NCBI GenBank assembly: GCA_003157175.1
Contig: PMIQ01000136.1
Span: 5,730 to 17,214, forward strand
Direction of reading: 5' to 3'
Length of the DNA: 11,485 nucleotides
DNA from: Chloroflexota bacterium
GTDB lineage: Bacteria; Chloroflexota; Limnocylindria; Limnocylindrales; CSP1-4
The notes beneath the pieces are model-generated. The model saw only the letters and a program-made list of their open reading frames with translations, did no database searches and had not been told where the DNA came from. Positions 1 through 6,279 of the stretch are shown in pieces. The position numbers and the translations under genes are program-made. Every line of letters begins with the position of its first letter. The stretch's first letter is position 1.

Positions 1-90
1 CACGGCCAGGCGCGCCGCGCTCAGCTGTACTTCCTGCGCAAGCGCGTCGGCAAGGCGGCCACCCTGCGCGAGCGCCGCGTCAGCAGCTAG
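1..90 (+). CDS. rplS: 50S ribosomal protein L19, C-terminal end (partial at left edge)
   Basis: Frame 1 is open from the window edge to TAG at 88-90 and encodes 29 residues. They match the L19 C-terminus: an RRAQLYFLRKRVGKAA stretch (family form RRAKLYYLR..GKA) followed by an Arg/Lys-rich end. L19 sits at the 30S-50S interface of the ribosome. The 5' part lies outside the window. rnhB starts 17 bp downstream, an arrangement common in bacteria, which supports the call despite the short fragment. Confidence 0.9.
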   Translation, partial: HGQARRAQLYFLRKRVGKAATLRERRVSS

Positions 91-107
91 ACGGGCTCGG
101 GAGCCTG

Positions 108-914
108 ATGACCGGCGCCCGACGCTCCAACTTCCGGATCGAGGACCCCGGCCGCTCGCCAACGGCGACGCGACGGGGTCCCACTGTATTCGCGCCCGGA
201 GCCCACGGCGGCCGGTTCGAGGTCGCGTCCTGGCATCGCGAGCGCCTCGACCCCGACTTCGCCGAGGAGCGGATCCTGTGGTCGCGCGGATACCGCCACG
301 TTGCGGGCATCGATGAGGTCGGCCGAGGCTGCCTGGCCGGCCCGGTGGCCGCGGCGGCGGTGATCCTCCCGCCCAACTGGAGGCCGCGCGGCCTGCGCGA
401 TTCCAAGCTGCTCAAGCCGGAAGATCGGCGCCGTCTAGACGTGGAGATCCGCGGCCGGGCAATTGCCTGGGCGATCGCGTTCGTCGGCCCCGAATTGATC
501 GACCGTATCAACATCCTCCAGGCGACGCTGCTGGCCAGCACCCTGGCCGCCGCCCGCCTCCCGATCCGGCCCGACGCCCTGCTGCTGGACGCCGTCTCGC
601 TGCCGGAGGTCAGGATCCACCAGCGCGTGCTCGTCTCCGCGGACCGGCTGTGCGCCTCGGTGGCCGCGGCCTCGGTGATCGCCAAGGTTGCCCGCGACCG
701 GTTGATGGAGCAGATGGACGAGCGCTACCCCGGCTACGACCTGGCCCGTAACAAGGGCTATGCGGCTCCGGAGCATCGCGCCGGCCTCGCCGCTCTGGGC
801 CTCTGCCCGATCCACCGTCTCTCGTTCGCGCCATGCCGTGATCGCGAGCAAATGGGCTTGTGGGACGATGCGCCGGCGGACGCCGCGGAGGCCGACTTCG
901 AGCCGGGCGACTGA
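108..914 (+). CDS. rnhB: Ribonuclease HII
   Basis: Encodes 268 residues of RNase HII, which cuts the RNA strand of RNA-DNA hybrids and starts removal of ribonucleotides misincorporated in DNA. The family core is clear. IDEVGRG at 68-74 carries the acidic pair D69/E70 and the GRG substrate-binding motif. DSK is at 98-100, D161 lies in LLLDAV, and the AAASVIAKVARD helix supplies D197, completing the DEDD metal site. The C-terminal HKGY-type motif appears as NKGYAAPEH (215-223), followed by CPIHRLSF (233-240). The first ~60 residues are an Arg-, Gly- and Pro-rich extension absent from compact homologues. ATG 108 is the only evident start, preceded by a weak GGGAG, so the true start could be later. 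The gene lies between rplS and yraN and is probably cotranscribed with both. Confidence 0.95.
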   Translation: MTGARRSNFRIEDPGRSPTATRRGPTVFAPGAHGGRFEVASWHRERLDPDFAEERILWSRGYRHVAGIDEVGRGCLAGPVAAAAVILPPNWRPRGLRDSKLLKPEDRRRLDVEIRGRAIAWAIAFVGPELIDRINILQATLLASTLAAARLPIRPDALLLDAVSLPEVRIHQRVLVSADRLCASVAAASVIAKVARDRLMEQMDERYPGYDLARNKGYAAPEHRAGLAALGLCPIHRLSFAPCRDREQMGLWDDAPADAAEADFEPGD

Positions 915-932
915 CGGCCCGCCGGAGGAGCC

Positions 933-1331
933 ATGGCCGAACGAACGGACCGCCAGAAAGCCGGCGACGCGGCCGAAAGCCTTGTCTGCGAGCGCCTGAC
1001 CGATCGCGGCTGGCGGATCTTGGCGCGCAACGCCCACTTCGGCCGCAGCGAGCTGGACATCGTCGCGATCGACCCGGGGCCGCCGCAACGGCTGGTCGTG
1101 GTCGAAGTCCGCTGGCGGCGCTCGAGGGAGTTCGGGCTGGCGGAGGAAACTTTCGACCACCGAAAGCAGGCCCACCTCAAGGCGGGAGTCGCCCGCCTGC
1201 TCGAGGCAGGTTGCCTGCCCGATGGCCACGCACTGCCGCGCCTGCCGCTGGCGTTGGACCTGGCGATCGTCGAGCCCGGCGCGGGCGGCCGGCCTGTCGT
1301 GCGCCTGTACCGGAACGCGCTCGGGGGCTGA
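933..1331 (+). CDS. yraN: YraN / UPF0102 family nuclease-fold protein
   Basis: Encodes 132 residues, the normal length for UPF0102. The family has a restriction-endonuclease-like fold and no firmly settled cellular role; it is often found beside rnhB, as here. Visible motifs are GDAAES (11-16, family GxxAE), a RN-x-H-F-G-R-SELD block (32-42) with acidic E40 and D42, and VVVEVRWRR (55-63), where E58-V-R60 corresponds to the ExK/ExR half of the nuclease motif. A KQAHLKAG helix (78-85) and LDLAIVE (108-114) follow. An exact GGAGG (924-928) four bases before ATG 933 fixes the start. The gap to rnhB is 18 bp, so the two are likely cotranscribed. Biochemical activity cannot be inferred beyond the fold. 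Confidence 0.9.
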   Translation: MAERTDRQKAGDAAESLVCERLTDRGWRILARNAHFGRSELDIVAIDPGPPQRLVVVEVRWRRSREFGLAEETFDHRKQAHLKAGVARLLEAGCLPDGHALPRLPLALDLAIVEPGAGGRPVVRLYRNALGG

Positions 1332-1356
1332 TCGCGGGGTTCGCGCCGGCTCCGAC

Positions 1357-3009
1357 CTACCAGTGAAGCGTCTTGGATGAGGCGAGCCTGATTCGGTTCA
1401 GGACCAGCTTGCCATCGCCCGCCGGGTCGAGCAGGTTGACCTGGGAGTGGTCGACCATGAGCGTCGGATGCAGGTCGACCTGGACGAGTCGCCGGCCGGC
1501 ATAGGTCAGGTCGGCCACGACGCCCTCCTGGGTGGCCTCGCTGTAGTTCAGATCGAAGAGCAGGTCGCCGAGCGAGTAAGCCACGAAGACGGGGCCGCCC
1601 GACGGCCGGTCGATCGCCTCGATCGGGCCGGTGAAGTGGGAGTGGCTGCCGAGGATGAGGTCGGCGCCGGCGGCTACCAATGCGGCGGCCTCGCGGCGCT
1701 GATCCGGGCTGACGTATTCGCTGTACTCGGCGCCCCAGTGCGGCATGACGATCACGAAGTCGGCGCCGGCCGCTCGCGCGCCCCTGATGTCGGCCTCGGC
1801 GCCGGCGAGGGTGAACGGCGCCGCGCCGGCTCGAGAGGAAGTCGCGAAGTTGCCGGGCTGAAGCGCGTCGTACGCCAGAAACGCCACCCGCAGACCGCCC
1901 GCGGTGAACCAGGCCGGGGCCGAGGCGGCGGTCGGATTGGCACCCGCGCCGGCGTGCTCGAGGCCGATCTTGTCGAGGTTGACGCAGGTGTCGAGCACGC
2001 CCTGGCTGCCGGCGTTGCGGATGTGGTTGTTGGCGAGCCCGACGCCGTCGATGCCGGCGTCGGCCAGGCCGACCAGCAGCGCCGGGTCGAAGCTGAACGA
2101 CAGACCGTCGTCATGGTAGACGTAGTTGTTCGGAGCCGGTCCTTCGAGGTTCACCAGCGTGAGGTCCGCGCCCTTGAGCAGGGTCGTGAACGCCCCGGCG
2201 CCCCCAGTTCGGCGGCTCACCGTCAGCAGGTTCTTCCCAAAGCCGCAGCAGACGCGGCTCTTGACGACGGCGTAGCCGCCCGCCCATGGGTAGTCGGGGC
2301 CCATCTTCTTGCGGACGGAATAGACATAGACGTGGCGCTCAAGGTTGACGTCGCCACCCGCGTCCAGAACCCACGCCGTTTTTGGGTCGAAGGTCGAGGG
2401 CGAGTCGGACGGGACCTTGAGAGGCCACGCGTCCAGGTCCGAGATGCGTCCGGAGCCGAACAACGAGACGCCGCCAACCCCGAGTGCGCGCACGTCCGGC
2501 GTCACGTCGTCCGCCCGCAACAGGCCGATCGTGCCCGCGGAGCTCCGAACGGCCGCCTTGACGTCATCGGGGCTGGCAGCCTGGGCCGACGCCCCGAGAG
2601 AGACACCGAGCGCCGTGGCCAGGGCGGCGGCGTCGGGTGCCGCCACGACGACCTTCGAGTAGGCGGGCCCGACGGTGGGTTTGGAGCCACTCACCAGAAG
2701 GGCCAGGTCGGCCATAGAGATCGTCCGCTGAGTGGACCAGAACGACACGACGGGCACGAGCGGGACCGCGGGTCGAGGGGTGCTCGTTGGGGTCGTGGTT
2801 GAAGTCGGGCTCGGGGTCTGGGTCGCGCTGGCGGCCGAAGTGGCCGGCGCGGATGGCGTTGCAGGCTCGAGGCTGCTCGTGGCCGCGGCGGGACCGGCTC
2901 CGCCCCCGCAACCGACCGCTCCAACCGCGATCAGCACGGCTAAGGCCACGGAGGCCGCGGCTACCGCTGGGCCTCCGCTGGAGCTCGCCGCAGAACCCCT
3001 GTGCCACAC
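1357..3009 (-). CDS. CapA-family (PGA_cap) metallophosphatase-fold lipoprotein with extra N-terminal domain
   Basis: Encodes 550 residues on the minus strand, starting at GTG (3009-3007) and ending at TAG (1359-1357). Residues 15-33 form a hydrophobic signal segment ending in AVGC, so C34 is the likely lipidated cysteine (a weak lipobox, with Ala at -3). A Ser/Thr/Pro/Ala linker spans about 40-82. Residues 85-215 form a separate domain I cannot name. The rest is a CapA fold: GDVN (219-222), NLEG (287-290), LANNH (325-329), PHWGAEY (423-429), GSHSH (454-458) and YSLGD (478-482). These are the metal-site motifs of the family that includes the poly-gamma-glutamate capsule protein CapA. No capB or capC lies nearby, so a role in capsule synthesis is not supported; a membrane-anchored extracellular phosphoesterase-like enzyme is a reasonable inference. 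It stands alone between two forward housekeeping operons. C254/C255 lie in an insert after the GDVN motif. Confidence 0.85.
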   Translation of the reverse strand: MWHRGSAASSSGGPAVAAASVALAVLIAVGAVGCGGGAGPAAATSSLEPATPSAPATSAASATQTPSPTSTTTPTSTPRPAVPLVPVVSFWSTQRTISMADLALLVSGSKPTVGPAYSKVVVAAPDAAALATALGVSLGASAQAASPDDVKAAVRSSAGTIGLLRADDVTPDVRALGVGGVSLFGSGRISDLDAWPLKVPSDSPSTFDPKTAWVLDAGGDVNLERHVYVYSVRKKMGPDYPWAGGYAVVKSRVCCGFGKNLLTVSRRTGGAGAFTTLLKGADLTLVNLEGPAPNNYVYHDDGLSFSFDPALLVGLADAGIDGVGLANNHIRNAGSQGVLDTCVNLDKIGLEHAGAGANPTAASAPAWFTAGGLRVAFLAYDALQPGNFATSSRAGAAPFTLAGAEADIRGARAAGADFVIVMPHWGAEYSEYVSPDQRREAAALVAAGADLILGSHSHFTGPIEAIDRPSGGPVFVAYSLGDLLFDLNYSEATQEGVVADLTYAGRRLVQVDLHPTLMVDHSQVNLLDPAGDGKLVLNRIRLASSKTLHW

Positions 3010-3015
3010 GCCGTC

Positions 3016-3021
3016 AGGTTA
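3016..3021 (-). promoter_or_regulatory. Candidate -10 element for a leaderless capA-like transcript
   Basis: On the minus strand TAACCT fits the TAnnnT form of a -10 element and ends only six bases before the GTG at 3009. No Shine-Dalgarno sequence lies between them. This spacing is the pattern seen for leaderless mRNAs in several GC-rich phyla. No convincing -35 is visible. The match is short and could be chance. Confidence 0.3.
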
Positions 3022-3107
3022 TCGTGGCAGTGACCCACCCGTAAGAGAAATGCGCTCGGGGCGACGGCCCCGGGGCCGGCCCGTCCGGCCGGGGCTGGCA
3101 GCCGCTG

Positions 3108-3116
3108 TGCTACACT
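3108..3116 (+). promoter_or_regulatory. Extended -10 promoter candidate for the rpsB operon
   Basis: TGCTACACT matches the extended -10 consensus TGnTAnAAT at all but one of the defined positions. It stands out as an AT-containing patch in very GC-rich surroundings. No -35 hexamer resembling TTGACA occurs 16-18 bases upstream (GC-only sequence), consistent with an extended -10 promoter. Transcription would begin near 3122-3124 and give a leader of about 160 nt before rpsB. Confidence 0.55.
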
Positions 3117-3200
3117 CCCCGCCGGTCGTCGCGTCGCGAGGGCCCCCGCGCCGTATCCGCCTCATAGCGGACGGAGCGGAGATCACACGCAGAGTTGCCG

Positions 3201-3246
3201 TGTCGGGGCGGTGCCGGAGCCGCGTTTGGCGGACCGGTTCCCGACA
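3201..3246 (+). promoter_or_regulatory. Large hairpin in the rpsB 5' leader
   Basis: TGTCGGGG (3201-3208) pairs with TCCCGACA (3239-3246), with one G-U. CGGT (3209-3212) pairs with ACCG (3233-3236), leaving a 2-nt bulge at 3237-3238. CCGC (3220-3223) pairs with GCGG (3229-3232) around a GTTTG loop. That is about 16 base pairs with an internal bulge on the 5' side. No T-run follows, so it does not look like an intrinsic terminator. Autoregulation of rpsB by S2 through a leader structure is known in enterobacteria; a similar role here is only inferred from position. Confidence 0.5.
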
Positions 3247-3252
3247 GGAGCG

Positions 3253-3278
3253 CTGCGGAGGAAGCAACCGCAGGAGGT
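3253..3278 (+). promoter_or_regulatory. Second rpsB leader hairpin abutting the Shine-Dalgarno sequence
   Basis: CTGCGG (3253-3258) pairs with CCGCAG (3268-3273) around a 9-nt loop. The last stem base is the first G of the Shine-Dalgarno GGAGGT (3273-3278), which lies six bases before ATG 3285. A second GGAGG (3257-3261) sits across the 5' arm and loop. This Shine-Dalgarno site decides the start of rpsB and rules out the in-frame upstream codon at 3195. The arrangement could let stem formation affect ribosome loading. Confidence 0.5.
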
Positions 3279-3284
3279 CAGTTC

Positions 3285-4250
3285 ATGCCGTCCGTTTCGA
3301 TGCGGCAGCTCCTGGAGGCCGGGATCCACTTCGGCCACCAGACTCGTCGCTGGAATCCCAAGATGAAGCCGTTCATCTTTGCGGAGCGCAACGGGATCCA
3401 CATCATCGACCTGGCCCAGACCGTCAAGCGGCTGGACGTCGCCCTCGACGCCGCCCGTGAGACCGTCGCTCGTGGCGACGGCGTGCTCTTCGTCGGGACC
3501 AAGAAGCAGGCCCAGGAGCCGATCTCCCAGGAGGCGACCCGCGCCGGTCAGCCATATGTCAACCGCCGCTGGCTCGGTGGCATGCTCACCAACTTCATCA
3601 CGATCAAGAAGCGCATCGCGCTCCTGGATCAGCTGGAGGCACGCCAAGCAAGCGGCGACTTCGAGCGTCTCACGAAGAAGGAAACGTCCAAGCTCGTCGA
3701 GGAGATGGAGCATCTTCGAGATGCGTTCGGTGGCATCCGCAAGATGAAGCGGCTGCCGGCGATGGTCTTCATCGTCGACCCGCATCGCGAGCGCATTGCC
3801 GTGACGGAGTCCCGCAAGCTCGAGATCCCGATCATCGGTACCGGCGACACCAACGTTGACCCGGATGAGCTCGACTACATCATTCCGGCCAACGACGACG
3901 CGATTCGGGCCATTCGGCTGCTCTGCTCGCTCGTGGCCGACGCCTGCATCGAGGGCCAGCGCGAACGCGGTGCTCGTGCCACGGCCGAGGTCGAGGCTCC
4001 CGAGGCTCCGGCCGAGCCGACATTGGAGGAGACCCCCTCCGACGAGCTTGTCGCGGCCCTGGCGGGCGGCGCGGCCCTCACCTTCGAGCCCGACGTGGAC
4101 GAAGAGGAAGTCCTGCTGCCCGGCGTGCGAGTCGTCCCGTCCCACCCGCGCGATGCCGAGGGCGAGAGTGCGCCCCGAGTTCACGAAGCGCCCGTCCGCC
4201 CTCGCGAAGAGCCGGTCCGAACTCGGGAAGAGACGCCGCGCTCTCACTGA
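3285..4250 (+). CDS. rpsB: 30S ribosomal protein S2 with long charged C-terminal tail
   Basis: Encodes 321 residues. S2 binds late to the 30S head and is needed for S1 recruitment. The core is typical: [22 protein letters not shown] (start through residue 27), [14 protein letters not shown] (30-43), [10 protein letters not shown] (68-77), [10 protein letters not shown] (95-104), the coiled-coil-like helical hairpin (about 105-158), and [13 protein letters not shown] (181-193). It starts at ATG 3285 with GGAGGT six bases upstream. The conserved core ends near residue 228. About 90 further residues follow: an acidic Ala/Glu/Pro part (233-275), then an Arg/Glu-rich end with a 7-residue repeat (304-317). 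Common S2 proteins are about 230-260 residues, so the tail is unusual. It heads the nine-gene array. Confidence 0.97.
   Translation: MPSVSMRQLLEAGIHFGHQTRRWNPKMKPFIFAERNGIHIIDLAQTVKRLDVALDAARETVARGDGVLFVGTKKQAQEPISQEATRAGQPYVNRRWLGGMLTNFITIKKRIALLDQLEARQASGDFERLTKKETSKLVEEMEHLRDAFGGIRKMKRLPAMVFIVDPHRERIAVTESRKLEIPIIGTGDTNVDPDELDYIIPANDDAIRAIRLLCSLVADACIEGQRERGARATAEVEAPEAPAEPTLEETPSDELVAALAGGAALTFEPDVDEEEVLLPGVRVVPSHPRDAEGESAPRVHEAPVRPREEPVRTREETPRSH
4194..4235 (+). repeat. 21-bp imperfect tandem repeat in the rpsB 3' end
   Basis: Two adjacent 21-bp units (4194-4214 and 4215-4235) match at 17 of 21 positions. They are in frame and encode V-R-[PT]-R-E-E-[PT] twice, at S2 residues 304-317. The repeat lies in the non-conserved tail, so duplication of a short unit is a plausible way the tail grew. 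Confidence 0.75.
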
Positions 4251-4271
4251 CCCATCGATTTCATCCAACTG

Positions 4272-4301
4272 GCGGCCGAGGTCGGTTGGCCGACCGGCCG
4301 C
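4272..4301 (+). promoter_or_regulatory. Intercistronic hairpin between rpsB and tsf
   Basis: GCGGCCG (4272-4278) pairs with CGGCCGC (4295-4301), and GTCGG (4281-4285) pairs with CCGAC (4290-4294). The loop is TTGG and there is a 2-nt bulge (4279-4280). All 12 pairs are Watson-Crick. The sequence after it has no T-run, so a classical terminator is unlikely. It may attenuate, stabilise a processed end, or set the S2 to EF-Ts ratio; the position is the main reason to suspect regulation. Confidence 0.6.
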
Positions 4302-4334
4302 ACAGGCGCAGACGACAGGAGACACGAGAACACG

Positions 4335-4934
4335 ATGGCGACCATCACTGCGGAGACCGTCAAGGCCCTCCGCGAGCAGAGCGGCGCAGGCGTCATGGAG
4401 TGCAAGCGCGCTCTCGAGGAGACCGGCGGCGACCTCGAGAAGGCGGCCGCGATCCTCAAGGAGCGGGGCCAGGCGGCCGCCGCCAAGCGTGCCGGCCGAG
4501 AGGCCAATGAGGGCCAGATCGCCAGCTACATCCACACCGGCGGCAAGATCGGCGTCCTTATCGAGGTCAACTGCGAGACGGACTTCGTCGCTCGCACCGA
4601 CGAGTTCCAGCGCCTCGTCCGCGATCTGGCGATCCAGGTCGCCGGCCTGCGCCCGACCTGGACCACTATCGAGGCGATCCCGGCGTCGGAGCTCGAGGCC
4701 AGGCGGGCCGAACTCATAGCCAGCGACACGGTTCAGGGGAAGCCCGAATCGGTTCGTGCGCAGATCGTCGACGGCCAGCTCAAGAAATGGTTCTCCGAGG
4801 TCGTCCTCGTCGAGCAGCCGTTCCGCGATCAAGACCGGACCGTCGGCCAGCTGATCGTCGAGGCCATCGCCAAGACCGGTGAGAACATCAAGGTGCGCCG
4901 GTTCGTTCGCTTCGAGCTGGGGGAAGAGATGTGA
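4335..4934 (+). CDS. tsf: Elongation factor Ts, short form
   Basis: Encodes 199 residues. EF-Ts is the guanine nucleotide exchange factor for EF-Tu. Residues 1-45 are the UBA-like N-terminal domain ([20 protein letters not shown], with the family's GAGxMxCKxAL). The EF-Tu-contacting motif TDFV is at 82-85 in [10 protein letters not shown]. The protein ends with a compact core ([11 protein letters not shown] near the C-terminus). It lacks the second core subdomain and coiled-coil of the roughly 280-residue enterobacterial form and resembles in length the short EF-Ts of Thermus. AGGAG (4317-4321) lies 13 bases before ATG 4335, a long spacing. Its stop overlaps the pyrH start by four bases. Confidence 0.97.
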   Translation: MATITAETVKALREQSGAGVMECKRALEETGGDLEKAAAILKERGQAAAAKRAGREANEGQIASYIHTGGKIGVLIEVNCETDFVARTDEFQRLVRDLAIQVAGLRPTWTTIEAIPASELEARRAELIASDTVQGKPESVRAQIVDGQLKKWFSEVVLVEQPFRDQDRTVGQLIVEAIAKTGENIKVRRFVRFELGEEM

Positions 4935-5725
4935 GCGAGGCCAAAGCGGCCAAAGCCACGTCCGCTGGGACCGCCGTTGACTCTGTCGGCGGCGGCGCCA
5001 CGCGGCCGCGCTATCGTCGGATCCTGCTGAAGCTGTCCGGAGAGGCCCTCCTTGGGTCTCGCCAGTACGGCGTCGATCCGAACTTCTGCGCATTCATCGC
5101 GGCTCAGGTCGCCGAGGTCCACCGGCTCGGCGTCGAGATCGGCATCGTCGTCGGCGGGGGCAACATCTTTCGCGGCCTCGCCGCCGCGGCCAAGGGAATG
5201 GACCGCGCCACCGGCGACTACATCGGCATGCTGGCCACGGTCATGAATGCCCTGGCGCTCCAGGATGCTCTGGAGAAGGCCGGCGTCCAGACCCGAGTGA
5301 TGAGCGCCATTGGGATGAACGAGGTCGCCGAGCCATACATTCGGCGGCGCGCCGTGCGTCACCTCGAAAAGGGGCGAGTGATCATCCTCGCCGCCGGTAC
5401 GGGCAATCCGTACTTCACGACGGACACGGCCGCGGCGCTCCGGGCGGTCGAAATTGGAGCCGAGATCATCCTCAAGGCCACCAAGGTCGATGGCGTGTAC
5501 GACTCGGACCCGCTGACGAACCCGAACGCCACGCGCTACGAGCATCTCACGTATTCCCAGGTCCTGACACAGAGGCTACGCGTTCTCGATGCCACGGCCG
5601 TATCGCTGTGCATGGAAAACGACACTCCGATCGTCGTGTTCGACCTCAACGAGCCCCAGAACATCACGCGGGTGGCCGTGGGCGAAACCGTCGGCACCCT
5701 GATCAACGGAGGCAGCCCCGCATGA
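4931..5725 (+). CDS. pyrH: UMP kinase (uridylate kinase)
   Basis: Encodes 264 residues and phosphorylates UMP to UDP in pyrimidine synthesis. It belongs to the amino-acid-kinase fold, not the eukaryotic UMP/CMP kinase family. Motifs are LKLSGE (33-38), [10 protein letters not shown] (73-82), D96 in [19 protein letters not shown] (156-168) and [13 protein letters not shown] (182-194). The start is GTG at 4931, overlapping the tsf stop as GTGA, with a purine-rich GGGGGAAGAG (4919-4928) just before; no ATG occurs in frame until residue 90, well inside the core. The first 28 residues are a low-complexity Ala/Ser/Lys/Gly tail not seen in compact homologues. Enzymes of this family are commonly hexameric and regulated by GTP and UTP. 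Confidence 0.97.
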   Translation: MSEAKAAKATSAGTAVDSVGGGATRPRYRRILLKLSGEALLGSRQYGVDPNFCAFIAAQVAEVHRLGVEIGIVVGGGNIFRGLAAAAKGMDRATGDYIGMLATVMNALALQDALEKAGVQTRVMSAIGMNEVAEPYIRRRAVRHLEKGRVIILAAGTGNPYFTTDTAAALRAVEIGAEIILKATKVDGVYDSDPLTNPNATRYEHLTYSQVLTQRLRVLDATAVSLCMENDTPIVVFDLNEPQNITRVAVGETVGTLINGGSPA

Positions 5726-6279
5726 GCAGCGAGACGTTGACCGGCACCGAACACAAGATGATGCGCGCGGTGGAGGTTCTCGAGCGCGACCTGCAAGGTG
5801 TTCGCACAGGTCGCGCCTCCACGTCCATAGTCGAGCGACTCGTGGTCGATTACTATGGCGCGCCGACGCCGATGAATCAGCTGGCCGGGATCAGCGTGCC
5901 CGAATCGCACCAGATCGTCATACAGCCATGGGATCGCAATGCCATCCAGGCGATCGAGAAGGCGATTCAGAAGAGCGACATCGGCCTGGTGCCAAACAGC
6001 GACGGCACCGTCATTCGCCTGAACATCCCGCAGCTCACCGAGGAGCGCCGTCGAGACCTGGTGAAGCAGGTCCACAAGCGCATGGAAGAGGCCCGGGTAG
6101 AGATCCGGAACCTGCGCCGTGAAGCCGGCGACCAGCTCAAGAAGGAAGAGCACGACGGCACGATCGGGGCCGACGAGGGGCGGCGCGAGCACGAGAACCT
6201 GCAACGCGTCACAGACAAGCACATCGCCGATGTGGATCGGGTCGGCGCGGCGAAGGAACAGGAGATCCTGGAGGTCTAG
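5722..6279 (+). CDS. frr: Ribosome recycling factor
   Basis: Encodes 185 residues, the standard family length. RRF works with EF-G to split the post-termination ribosome. Visible motifs are RTGRAS (28-33), [12 protein letters not shown] (44-55), PWD (69-71), the hinge-to-helix [10 protein letters not shown] (106-115) and RNLRREAGD (129-137), all in the expected order for the long three-helix domain with its small inserted domain. The start is ATG 5722, overlapping the pyrH stop as ATGA, with GGAGG at 5708-5712. An in-frame extension to 5608 exists but lies inside pyrH and would not align to the family. The rpsB-tsf-pyrH-frr order is highly conserved across bacteria. Confidence 0.97.
   Translation: MSSETLTGTEHKMMRAVEVLERDLQGVRTGRASTSIVERLVVDYYGAPTPMNQLAGISVPESHQIVIQPWDRNAIQAIEKAIQKSDIGLVPNSDGTVIRLNIPQLTEERRRDLVKQVHKRMEEARVEIRNLRREAGDQLKKEEHDGTIGADEGRREHENLQRVTDKHIADVDRVGAAKEQEILEV

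Noticed and set aside
471..478. GCGATCGC palindromes as a repeated element
   Set aside because: They arise naturally from GC-rich codons around Ile ATC and are not arranged regularly in the window.
1104..1112. Arg instead of Lys in the YraN ExK motif as a sign of lost nuclease activity
   Set aside because: E. coli YraN, as I recall it, also has EVR at this place, so the change is normal within the family.
1447..2802. 451-residue open frame on the plus strand opposite the CapA-like gene
   Set aside because: The CapA-fold motifs are unambiguous on the minus strand, and the plus-strand product is low-complexity Arg/Val/Gly sequence with no family likeness.
3195..3284. In-frame upstream start for rpsB
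   Set aside because: The extra 30 residues do not fit S2, the region is the structured leader, and GGAGGT lies correctly before ATG 3285.
4272..4301. Intrinsic terminator between rpsB and tsf
   Set aside because: The stem is strong, but the following bases contain no T-run; a regulatory or processing hairpin is the safer description.
3183..5093. 636-residue open frame on the minus strand opposite rpsB, tsf and the start of pyrH
   Set aside because: It mirrors strongly conserved genes, has no recognisable domain and no start signal. Long antisense frames are expected in GC-rich coding DNA.
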